Below, piece by piece: positions 1-5,067 of a stretch of 5,067 nt of DNA. Below the pieces are notes generated by a model that was not told the origin of the DNA, searched no databases, and was given only the letters and a program-made list of their open reading frames with translations. Source of the stretch: Bacilli bacterium (GTDB lineage Bacteria; Bacillota_I; Bacilli_A; RF39; UBA660). The number at the start of each line of letters is the position of its first letter. Position 1 is the first letter of the stretch. The position numbers were made by a program, and so were the translations under genes. Location of the stretch: assembly GCA_900753645.1 (NCBI GenBank), contig CAADZW010000030.1:1-5067 (forward strand), in the 5' to 3' direction.

Positions 1-2
1 AA

Positions 3-104
3 AATGAAATGAAAACAGCATATCGATTAAGACCAACTGATCGTATTAATAAAGTTATTGATACCTTCGATATGATTCAAACTATTCTTTCATCTTTCAA
101 ATAG
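3..104 (+). CDS. C-terminal end of an unidentified protein (5'-partial)
   Basis: An open frame runs in from the left edge and stops at TAG 102-104. The readable tail is about 33 residues, ending TFDMIQTILSSFK, with an RLRPTDR segment before it. An ATG lies at 9-11, but only eight bases precede it and none resembles a Shine-Dalgarno, so I read this as the end of a longer gene rather than a 31-residue protein. A Rho-independent terminator about 20 bases after the stop supports a real gene ending here. The tail contains no motif I can assign. In B. subtilis the region upstream of yqfC holds yqfB, floA and yqeZ, but this tail does not let me identify any of them. Confidence 0.5.
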   Translation, partial: NEMKTAYRLRPTDRINKVIDTFDMIQTILSSFK

Positions 105-124
105 CCATTGTTACTTATAAGCAT

Positions 125-149
125 AAAGAAACATGTAAGTTTCTTTTTT
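125..149 (+). terminator. Rho-independent terminator of the upstream gene
   Basis: An 8-bp perfect inverted repeat, AAAGAAAC (125-132) and GTTTCTTT (139-146), encloses a 6-base loop and runs straight into a T tract (144-149). The stem is AT-rich, as expected in this genome, so it is weaker than a GC-rich terminator, but geometry and position 20 bases after the stop at 104 fit well. It separates the upstream gene from the yqfC operon. The stem is partly symmetric, but the T tract lies only on the + strand side. Confidence 0.75.
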
Positions 150-171
150 AATTACGATAATAAACGAAAAT

Positions 172-200
172 TTGACCATTATTTCTCTTTTAAGACTAAT
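172..200 (+). promoter_or_regulatory. possible promoter of the yqfC-recO operon
   Basis: After the terminator the only non-coding space before yqfC is 150-227, so a promoter is expected here. The best -35 candidate is TTGACC (172-177, five of six to TTGACA). A 17-base spacer then leads to ACTAAT (195-200), only four of six to TATAAT. A better -10 look-alike, GATAAT (209-214), has no matching -35 at 16-18 bases. In B. subtilis yqfD is expressed in the mother cell under sigma E. A loose sigma-E-like reading (CATTATT at 177-183 with AATTAACT at 198-205) is possible but poor. The choice between these is unresolved. Confidence 0.25.
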
Positions 201-238
201 TAACTGTTGATAATAATAAAATAATATAGGTGATAAAA

Positions 239-478
239 TTGAACCTATTAAATAATTTTAGAGATTTAGTTTTAGAAGAACAATTTAAAATTAATTATAT
301 TAAGGATAAATTAAATATAGTTAATTACAAAGAGATATCTCATTTTGATAGTAATAAGATTATTGTAAACTATATTGATGGTAGTATTGTTATAGGTGGT
401 CAGGATTTGGTTATATCAAAATTGGTTAGTGATGAACTGCTGATCGAAGGAAAAATTGAGAAAATAGAATTTAGGTGA
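239..478 (+). CDS. yqfC: YabP/YqfC-family sporulation protein
   Basis: This is a 79-residue protein of the YabP/YqfC family, small proteins conserved in endospore formers and usually encoded just before yqfD. The family-like core is the segment VIGGQDLVI (about residues 51-59) followed by ELLIEGKI (66-73), corresponding to the 'I.G..lvI....eeilieG.I' pattern of YqfC. The N-terminal half is charged and not distinctive. No signal peptide or membrane segment is seen. The chosen start is TTG 239, five bases after AGGTGA (228-233). An in-frame GTG at 230 lies inside that Shine-Dalgarno and would add only three residues. The TGA stop (476-478) is also the last three bases of the yqfD Shine-Dalgarno, so translation is probably coupled. 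The molecular function is not established. The assignment rests on the core motif plus the adjacent yqfD. Confidence 0.85.
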   Translation: MNLLNNFRDLVLEEQFKINYIKDKLNIVNYKEISHFDSNKIIVNYIDGSIVIGGQDLVISKLVSDELLIEGKIEKIEFR

Positions 479-483
479 TAGTC

Positions 484-1665
484 GTGAAAAATGGATTTTT
501 CGGAAAAATGACCAGTAAGGTCAAATTAAATATCAAAGGTAAAAATATCGAACGCTTTATTAAAAGATTAAGATCCAATCAAATCGACTTATTAAATATA
601 ACTTATTTAAACTATCATGAAGTAAATATTGTCATATATAAAAAAGATTATGATAAATTAATTGAACTAAAAACTATTTATGATGTAACGATGGTTGATA
701 TTTATGGTATAATAAAAATTAAAGAAGTTGTTAGCATATATAAATATGTGGTTAGCTTTATAATACTAGGTGTAGCTCTTTTAATTTTTCTATCACATGT
801 CATTTTCAATATTGAGGTTATTCATACCGATAGTGAGATTAGGAATTTTCTCTTACAAGAATTAGAAAACTATGGTTTAAAAAAATATCGATTAAAGAAA
901 AGTTATCAAGAAATCCAGACTATTAAAAATTCAATTCTAGAAAAATACAAAAATGAAATAGAATGGTTGGAAATAGAAGAAAGTGGAACGACATACATAG
1001 TTAGGCTAGAAGAAAGGATCATCAAACAAGAAGAAAAAGAAGAGGAAAAGCAAAACGTTATCGCCAGTAAAAGTGCAGTTATTAAAAAAATAATTGCTGA
1101 AAATGGTGAAGTTATAAGAAACATCAATGAATATGTCAATGCAGGAGATGTCATCATATCTGGCAATATTTATTTAAATGATGAAGTTAAAGATACTGTC
1201 ACTGCTAAAGGTGTTGTCTATGGTGAGGTATGGTATAATGTTAGCGTAGAATATCCATATATTTATAGTGAAATTAAAGAGATAAATAATTATAAAGACG
1301 TCTTTGTTTTAAAGCTTTTTTCGCATAATATTGAATTTACCACTAAACCATATTCTGAAAAAAGAATCGAAGAAAAGGTATTACTTTATCATCCACTGTT
1401 ACCAATTTCTTTAGTTAAGCAAAGACAAGAAGAAATACAAACTATATCTTTAGTTTTAACGGCTGAAGAAGCCAAAGAAAAAGCAATTATAGAAGCCCAG
1501 AAAAAAATGGAAGAAAAATTAGACGATGATGAACGAATAATTGATTATAAAGTATTAAAACTAAATATTAAGGAAGATAAAATAGTATTGGATGTTTTTT
1601 TCACAGTTTACGAAAATATAACTGGTTATAGCAAAATTATAGAAGGTGATGAGATTGTTCCGTGA
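484..1665 (+). CDS. yqfD: sporulation membrane protein YqfD
   Basis: This 393-residue protein has the usual YqfD length (about 390-400). The N-terminus MKNGFFGKM and following VKLNIKGKNIERFI match the family opening. One transmembrane helix lies at about residues 88-108. A long extracytoplasmic or intermembrane region follows, with a highly charged, probably coiled segment around 175-195 (Lys/Glu-rich), a V.AGD element near 218-222 and the family signature AKGVVYGEVWY at 241-251. A second Glu/Lys-rich helical stretch (about 325-350) precedes the C-terminal beta-rich end. In B. subtilis YqfD is a mother-cell sporulation protein needed for efficient sporulation; its biochemical role is not clear. 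The start chosen is GTG 484, five bases after AGGTGA (473-478). The in-frame GTG at 475 lies within that Shine-Dalgarno and is unlikely. The 3' end overlaps the next gene by 11 bases. Confidence 0.93.
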   Translation: MKNGFFGKMTSKVKLNIKGKNIERFIKRLRSNQIDLLNITYLNYHEVNIVIYKKDYDKLIELKTIYDVTMVDIYGIIKIKEVVSIYKYVVSFIILGVALLIFLSHVIFNIEVIHTDSEIRNFLLQELENYGLKKYRLKKSYQEIQTIKNSILEKYKNEIEWLEIEESGTTYIVRLEERIIKQEEKEEEKQNVIASKSAVIKKIIAENGEVIRNINEYVNAGDVIISGNIYLNDEVKDTVTAKGVVYGEVWYNVSVEYPYIYSEIKEINNYKDVFVLKLFSHNIEFTTKPYSEKRIEEKVLLYHPLLPISLVKQRQEEIQTISLVLTAEEAKEKAIIEAQKKMEEKLDDDERIIDYKVLKLNIKEDKIVLDVFFTVYENITGYSKIIEGDEIVP

Positions 1666-2257
1666 TACAATTCTAGATATTTTTACTGACATTTGGCCAA
1701 TGATACTGATTTGTTGTGTCATAATTGTTTCAATGCGTATTATCTATTTAGTTAAAAATAAACAGAAATTTGTCTTTTATAAAGAGATATTAATGTTGGG
1801 TTTTATTTTATATGTTATGGCACTTTTTAGAGTGGTAACATTTCAAGATGTCAGTTGGTCGACTTCTAATCTTGTCCCTTTTAAAGAGATGTTTCGATAT
1901 GATTTTGGCAGCAAGATGTTTTATCGAAATGTAGTTGGTAATATGCTTATGTTTATTCCTTATGGTTTTTTCACCTCTTATTTTTTAAAACTTAAAAAAC
2001 CATTACATATTTTTTTGCTGACATTTTTAGTTTCTATTACCATTGAAACAACCCAATTTGTAATTGGACGAGTATTCGATATCGACGATATTATGCTTAA
2101 TATTGTTGGTGGATTATTAGGTTTTACGATTTTTTATATTGCTGATAAATTAAAAAATAAGTTTCCTTTATTGCAAAAAGCTTATATTTATAATATAATG
2201 ATGATAGTTATATTGTCGGTAATAGTTTTATACCTATCAGGAGTAATTTATGTATGA
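1655..2257 (+). CDS. VanZ-family integral membrane protein
   Basis: This 200-residue hydrophobic protein has VanZ-family hallmarks in order. They are NLVPF (about 72-76), NVVGNMLMFIPYG (92-104), TIETTQ (129-134) and the C-terminal signature FDIDDIMLNIVGG (about 141-153). Five to six membrane helices can be placed at roughly 14-33, 44-60, 92-110, 118-135, 148-165 and 178-200. The family is named after VanZ, which raises teicoplanin resistance in enterococci, but most members are chromosomal housekeeping proteins of unknown biochemical role, so resistance should not be inferred. The start chosen is TTG 1655, five bases after AAGGTGA (1643-1649). In-frame GTG 1646 and ATG 1649 fall in that Shine-Dalgarno. 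It overlaps yqfD by 11 bases and ybeY by 8, so it is translationally embedded in the operon. It occupies the place where phoH and pgpH are found in Bacillus. Confidence 0.88.
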   Translation: MFRDTILDIFTDIWPMILICCVIIVSMRIIYLVKNKQKFVFYKEILMLGFILYVMALFRVVTFQDVSWSTSNLVPFKEMFRYDFGSKMFYRNVVGNMLMFIPYGFFTSYFLKLKKPLHIFLLTFLVSITIETTQFVIGRVFDIDDIMLNIVGGLLGFTIFYIADKLKNKFPLLQKAYIYNIMMIVILSVIVLYLSGVIYV

Positions 2258-2690
2258 ATTAATTAATGAAACAAACGAAAAAATTGAGCAAATGGCAACG
2301 ATAAAAGAATTATTAGATTTTATTGTAGCCAAAGAAAAACTTGATAATTGTCTTTTTAACGTTATTTTAGTCGATAATAATTATATTCATAAAATCAACA
2401 AAGAGTATCGAGGAATAGACAAAGAGACAGATGTTATTAGTTTTGCATTAGAAGATAATATCGATGAAGTGAAGCTAGAATTTAGAATTTTAGGAGATAT
2501 TTACATATCGATCGAAAAAGCACGAGAACAAGCTTTACTTTATGAACATTCATTTTTAAGAGAGTTAGCCTTTCTAACTGTTCATGGATTGTTACATTTG
2601 TTAGGGTATGACCATATTGACAAGAAAGATGAAGAAGTTATGTTTGGAAAACAGGAGGAGTTATTAAATGAATTCGGGATTACAAAATAA
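2250..2690 (+). CDS. ybeY: endoribonuclease / rRNA maturation factor YbeY
   Basis: YbeY is a zinc-dependent single-strand endoribonuclease involved in 16S rRNA 3'-end maturation and ribosome quality control. This copy is 146 residues, slightly short of but within the usual 150-170. Visible hallmarks are YRGIDKETDVISF (residues 53-65, with conserved R54 and D61), LGDIYIS (81-87) and the metal site HGLLHLLGYDH (112-122), which supplies three His ligands at 112, 116 and 122. All expected metal ligands are present. The ATG at 2250 is six bases after AGGAG (2239-2243), a good Shine-Dalgarno located in the end of the VanZ gene, with an 8-base gene overlap. The 3' end overlaps dgkA by 23 bases. Its closeness to era fits the shared role of both products in small-subunit biogenesis. 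Confidence 0.97.
   Translation: MYELINETNEKIEQMATIKELLDFIVAKEKLDNCLFNVILVDNNYIHKINKEYRGIDKETDVISFALEDNIDEVKLEFRILGDIYISIEKAREQALLYEHSFLRELAFLTVHGLLHLLGYDHIDKKDEEVMFGKQEELLNEFGITK
2653..2660 (+). promoter_or_regulatory. strong Shine-Dalgarno of dgkA inside ybeY
   Basis: AGGAGGAG lies nine bases before ATG 2668, within the last codons of ybeY. It is the most complete Shine-Dalgarno in the window and supports the dgkA start, even though that start makes a 23-base overlap with ybeY. Confidence 0.85.
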
Positions 2691-3057
2691 AAAATTTGGG
2701 TTTAAAAGGTTTCTTGCTAGTTTTAAAAATTCTTTCAATGGTTTGAAATATGCTTATTTGAATGAGCAAAGTTTATTTATTCATGCTTTAGCGACTATTT
2801 TAACTGTTATTTTGGGATGTTTGCTAAAGATAAGTTTAACAGAATGGTTGACGATTATGACATTACTTGTCATGACGGCAATTCTTGAACTTCTCAATAC
2901 AGCTATTGAATCAGTTTGTGATGCAGTTACCCTTGAAAAATCAGAACGAATCAAAATATCAAAAGATACCGCTAGTGCAGCAGTATTTTTGTCATCGTTA
3001 GCTAGCTTAATAGTTGGATTACTTATTTTTGTACCTAAAATTATAGCATTATTTTAA
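2668..3057 (+). CDS. dgkA: diacylglycerol kinase family protein, probable undecaprenol kinase
   Basis: This 129-residue small membrane kinase belongs to the prokaryotic DagK family. In Gram-positive bacteria these enzymes mainly phosphorylate undecaprenol, feeding the carrier lipid pool for cell wall synthesis, although they are often named diacylglycerol kinase. The active-site helix ELLNTAIE (74-81) is intact, followed by D85 and the KDTASAAV segment (99-106) that corresponds to the family's 'KD.aAgAV'. Three transmembrane helices fit at about 37-53, 58-78 and 103-128, with an N-terminal basic amphipathic stretch. The usual E-x-N before the first helix reads E33-Q-S35 here, so the Asn is replaced by Ser. 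The ATG at 2668 has a strong AGGAGG nine bases upstream. Fifteen bases separate the stop from era. The cytidine deaminase gene cdd that follows dgkA in Bacillus is absent. Confidence 0.95.
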   Translation: MNSGLQNKKFGFKRFLASFKNSFNGLKYAYLNEQSLFIHALATILTVILGCLLKISLTEWLTIMTLLVMTAILELLNTAIESVCDAVTLEKSERIKISKDTASAAVFLSSLASLIVGLLIFVPKIIALF

Positions 3058-3072
3058 GAAAGGTTGAGTTAT

Positions 3073-3960
3073 ATGAGGAGTGGTTTTGTAAGTTTAATCG
3101 GTCGTCCTAATGTTGGTAAAAGTACATTATTAAATAGTATAGTCGGAAAGAAAATTGCGATAACTTCTAATAAACCACAAACGACACGTAATATGATTGA
3201 AGGTATATATACCGATCAAGACAGACAAATTGTTTTTGTCGATACACCAGGAATTCATAAACCCAAACATAAATTGGGTAAATACTTAAATAAACAGGCT
3301 TACTATAGTATCGATGATGTTGATGTAATTACTTTTTTAATAGATGGTAGCGAAAAACTTGGACCTGGGGATTTGTATGTCATTGAGAGACTTAAAGAAA
3401 TTGATAAACCAGTTATTTTAGTTATCAACAAAATTGATAAAATGACTAAGGAAAATATTTTATTAAAGATAGATGAATATAAAGATTTATACCCATTCAA
3501 AGAAATTGTTCCTTTATCAGCGATCAAAAAAGATAATATAGAAACTTTAATTGACGTTTTAACTAAGTATTTGCCAGACAATGTCAAGTATTTTGAAGAT
3601 GATACTTATACTAATCGTCGAATTGAGTTTTTGATAGCAGAAATAGTAAGAGAAAAAATCTTTAATTTAACAGAGGAAGAAGTACCTCATTCAATTACTT
3701 GCGTCGTAGAAAGAATAGAAAAAGAAAAAAATAATTACAGTATCAATGTTGTAATTATCGTCGATCGTGATTCTTTGAAAAAAATAATTATCGGTAAACA
3801 AGGAAATAAAATAAAAGAGATAGGCATTCAATCGCGATTGGAACTTGAGCAATTATTAGGTAAAAAGGTTTACTTAGATTTGTTTGTCAAAACAATCAAG
3901 AATTGGCGTGATAAGGAAAAATATTTGCAAGAATTCGGTTTTACAGATTTTATGAAATAA
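3073..3960 (+). CDS. era: GTPase Era, 16S rRNA-binding ribosome assembly factor
   Basis: Era is an essential or near-essential GTPase that binds the 3' end of 16S rRNA and assists 30S maturation at the membrane-cytosol interface. The 295-residue product shows every GTPase motif: G1 GRPNVGKS (10-17), the switch I region NKPQTTR (33-39), G3 DTPG (57-60), G4 NKID (119-122) and G5 SA (149-150). The linker DDTYTNRRIEFLIAEIVREK (176-195) is typical of Era, and the C-terminal KH domain carries GKQG (241-244). Length is normal (about 300). ATG 3073 is preferred: AAAGG (3059-3063) lies nine bases upstream and the protein then begins MRSGFVSLIGRPN, as in other Era proteins. An in-frame TTG at 3064 would add three residues and abut the Shine-Dalgarno. 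No truncation or missing residue is seen. Confidence 0.98.
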   Translation: MRSGFVSLIGRPNVGKSTLLNSIVGKKIAITSNKPQTTRNMIEGIYTDQDRQIVFVDTPGIHKPKHKLGKYLNKQAYYSIDDVDVITFLIDGSEKLGPGDLYVIERLKEIDKPVILVINKIDKMTKENILLKIDEYKDLYPFKEIVPLSAIKKDNIETLIDVLTKYLPDNVKYFEDDTYTNRRIEFLIAEIVREKIFNLTEEEVPHSITCVVERIEKEKNNYSINVVIIVDRDSLKKIIIGKQGNKIKEIGIQSRLELEQLLGKKVYLDLFVKTIKNWRDKEKYLQEFGFTDFMK

Positions 3961-4010
3961 TTTGAATAAAATTTATTGTTGTTAAACACAATATTAATGG
4001 TGATGAGAAA

Positions 4011-4094
4011 ATGAAAAAAGAAATATTGTGGCAATTATTTAAAAAGACAGGAAAGATAGAATACTATTTGAAATATAAAAAAGAAGGTGAATAA
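4011..4094 (+). CDS. yqzL: YqzL-family microprotein
   Basis: A 27-residue open frame (ATG 4011, TAA 4092) lies between era and recO. It has a plausible Shine-Dalgarno, GGTGA (3999-4003), seven bases upstream. The product begins MKKEILWQLFKKTGKIEYYL. The pattern W..F..TG.I..YL is what I recall of the YqzL family, a very short protein of unknown function encoded at this exact place (era-yqzL-recO) in Bacillus and relatives. Here W7, F10, T13, G14, I16, Y19 and L20 fit that pattern. At 27 residues it is somewhat shorter than the usual 40-50, mainly lacking the acidic tail. Its stop ends one base before the start of the next gene, and its last codons (E-G-E) form the Shine-Dalgarno of that gene. 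Function is unknown; family identification rests on motif and position. Confidence 0.78.
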   Translation: MKKEILWQLFKKTGKIEYYLKYKKEGE

Positions 4095-4095
4095 C

Positions 4096-4341
4096 TTGGA
4101 AGTTGTCGTTGGTGGTACATATAAACATTTTAAGGGCAATTTATATAAAGTTTTAATGATTGGTTACGATAGTGAAACCAATAACGATGAAAATCCTAAA
4201 AAATTAGTTATATATGAAGCTTTGTATGATGACCATAAAATATGGGTTAGACCATATGATATGTTTATATCAAAAGTCGATAAAGAAAAATATCCTAATG
4301 TAAATCAAGAATATCGATTTGAGTTGATTAATAATGATTGA
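4096..4341 (+). CDS. DUF1653 domain protein
   Basis: This is an 81-residue soluble protein that is almost entirely a DUF1653 domain. The signature elements are visible in order: YKHFKGNLYKV (9-19), VIYEALY (38-44), WVRPYDMF (50-57) and a closing YRFELI (73-78). The family is widespread in bacteria as small stand-alone proteins or a domain of larger ones, and no function is firmly assigned, so none is given here. Between the first two elements the segment TNNDENPKK (28-36) is a charged loop. The start chosen is TTG 4096, five bases after AAGGTGA (4084-4090). The in-frame GTG at 4087 lies in that Shine-Dalgarno. The gene begins one base after the yqzL stop and overlaps recO by 8 bases, so it is likely co-translated with both. 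It is not part of the classical era-yqzL-recO order. Confidence 0.87.
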   Translation: MEVVVGGTYKHFKGNLYKVLMIGYDSETNNDENPKKLVIYEALYDDHKIWVRPYDMFISKVDKEKYPNVNQEYRFELINND

Positions 4342-5065
4342 AGTTGAAGGTATTATTTTAACTAGTCAAGATTATGGTGAGACTAGTAAAATTATCAATG
4401 TGATCACGAAAGAATATGGCATTATTGGTATGATTGCTAAAGGTTGTAAAAGTATTAAAAGTAATTTAAGAAGTGCAACTGATAAGCTTACCTATGGTAA
4501 GTTTTATATTTATTATAAAAAAGATAAACTATCAATTTTATCTAACGTCGATATTATCGATAATTTTAAAAGTATTAAAAAAGATATTACCAAAATAAGT
4601 TATGCAACTTATCTTTTGGAATTAACAGGACAAGTAATTAAACATAGTTTAAAATTTGAAATATTTGATTTATTGATTAGTGCATTAACTAAAATCAATG
4701 AAGATTATGATCCTTTAGTTATTATGAACATTTTAGAACTTAAATATTTGGATTATTTAGGTGTTATGCCAGTGATTGATAGTTGTTGCAAATGTGGTAG
4801 TACTTCAATTAAAACTTTATCAAGTGATGTGGGCGGTTTTGTTTGCAGTAAATGTTATTCTAATGAAAAAATAGTAAGCGATAAAACTATTAAATTAATT
4901 AGAATGTATTATTATGTCGATATATCAAAAATAACGAAACTAGAGGTTAGTAAAGAAGCTAAAAATGAAATAAATAGCTTTTTAAATGAATACTATGATC
5001 GTTATACTGGTCTATATCTTAAAAGTAAAAATTTTATTAATAATTTGAATAAGTTAACAGTTTAA
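4334..5065 (+). CDS. recO: DNA repair protein RecO
   Basis: RecO is a recombination mediator that works with RecR (and RecF) to load RecA on SSB-coated single-stranded DNA and can anneal complementary strands. The 243-residue product has normal length. The N-terminal OB-fold begins EGIILTSQDYGETSKI (5-20), with the GIIGMIAKG strand (29-37) typical of RecO. A helical domain follows (about 85-145), ending in ELKYLDYLGVMPVID. The zinc site is intact: C151-x2-C154-G and C171-x2-C174 preceded by GGFV. ATG 4334 is chosen because the family usually starts a few residues before EGI. The Shine-Dalgarno is poor (GAG at 4321-4323), so translation is probably coupled to the DUF1653 gene, whose stop lies 8 bases inside recO. 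The stop TAA 5063-5065 is two bases from the window end, so nothing is visible downstream. Confidence 0.96.
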   Translation: MIEVEGIILTSQDYGETSKIINVITKEYGIIGMIAKGCKSIKSNLRSATDKLTYGKFYIYYKKDKLSILSNVDIIDNFKSIKKDITKISYATYLLELTGQVIKHSLKFEIFDLLISALTKINEDYDPLVIMNILELKYLDYLGVMPVIDSCCKCGSTSIKTLSSDVGGFVCSKCYSNEKIVSDKTIKLIRMYYYVDISKITKLEVSKEAKNEINSFLNEYYDRYTGLYLKSKNFINNLNKLTV

Positions 5066-5067
5066 AT

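Noticed and set aside
105..238. Riboswitch, T-box or leader RNA upstream of yqfC
   Set aside because: Only about 80 bases lie between the terminator and the Shine-Dalgarno. They contain no paired structure or conserved T-box or riboswitch sequence that I can see.
906..1166. Minus-strand open frame of 86 codons inside yqfD
   Set aside because: It lies wholly within the well-supported yqfD frame and has a low-complexity Ser/Leu/Ile-rich product that mirrors the Lys/Glu-rich yqfD segment. It has no motif.
1655..2257. Reading the VanZ-like gene as a glycopeptide resistance determinant
   Set aside because: No vanA/B-type ligase, vanH, vanX or regulator is present. VanZ-family proteins are common chromosomal proteins, and this one lies in a housekeeping operon.
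3303..3587. Minus-strand open frame of 94 codons inside era
   Set aside because: It is antisense to the conserved GTPase domain. The product is Ser/Leu/Ile-rich with no recognisable domain.
3973..3994. Possible hairpin (TATTGT / ACAATA) after era, considered as a terminator
   Set aside because: The stem is only six AT-rich pairs with an 8-base loop and no T tract follows. yqzL begins shortly after, so a read-through operon is more likely.
19..4319. Recurring ATATCGATT-like words (near 20, 886 and 4313)
   Set aside because: They encode Tyr-Arg-Leu/Phe in three separate proteins with the same Arg codon CGA. The spacing is irregular and there are no flanking repeats, so this is codon usage and not a repeat element.

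Overview
The window is a dense, AT-rich stretch with all genes on the + strand. It reads as part of a Bacillota (Firmicutes) chromosome. It is recognisable as the yqfC - yqfD - (phoH - pgpH) - ybeY - dgkA - (cdd) - era - yqzL - recO region known from Bacillus subtilis and relatives. Two sporulation-associated families (YqfC, YqfD) and the low GC suggest a spore-forming or formerly spore-forming low-GC lineage, perhaps an uncultured gut-type Bacilli/Erysipelotrichia or Clostridia group; the exact taxon cannot be read from the sequence. TGA is used as stop and Trp is TGG, so the ordinary bacterial code applies and this is not a UGA-Trp mycoplasma.

Layout. 1-104: the last codons of an unidentified upstream gene. 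105-238: an intergenic region with a Rho-independent terminator and then probably the operon promoter. 239-3057: a tightly packed run of yqfC, yqfD, a VanZ-family membrane protein gene, ybeY and dgkA, with overlapping ends at every junction except yqfC/yqfD, which are 5 bases apart. 3073-3960: era. 4011-4094: a 27-codon YqzL-family microgene. 4096-4341: a DUF1653 gene. 4334-5065: recO, complete, with its stop codon two bases before the window ends. No terminator is visible after position 149, so the genes from yqfC to recO are probably one transcript.

Functionally the operon mixes sporulation-linked membrane proteins (YqfC/YqfD), ribosome and 16S rRNA maturation factors (YbeY, Era), lipid carrier phosphorylation (DgkA) and recombinational repair (RecO). 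Compared with the classical order, phoH and pgpH are missing and a VanZ-like gene sits in their place, cdd is missing between dgkA and era, and a DUF1653 gene is inserted between yqzL and recO.

Start codons need care. Four genes (yqfC, yqfD, vanZ-like, DUF1653) have the same pattern: an AGGTGA Shine-Dalgarno, five bases, then TTG or GTG. The GTG inside the Shine-Dalgarno itself is in frame nine bases upstream in every case, so automated calls will tend to start three residues too early. I found no mobile element, CRISPR array, rRNA or tRNA, and nothing that clearly qualifies as a new system. The points most worth checking are the altered operon content and the start-site architecture.
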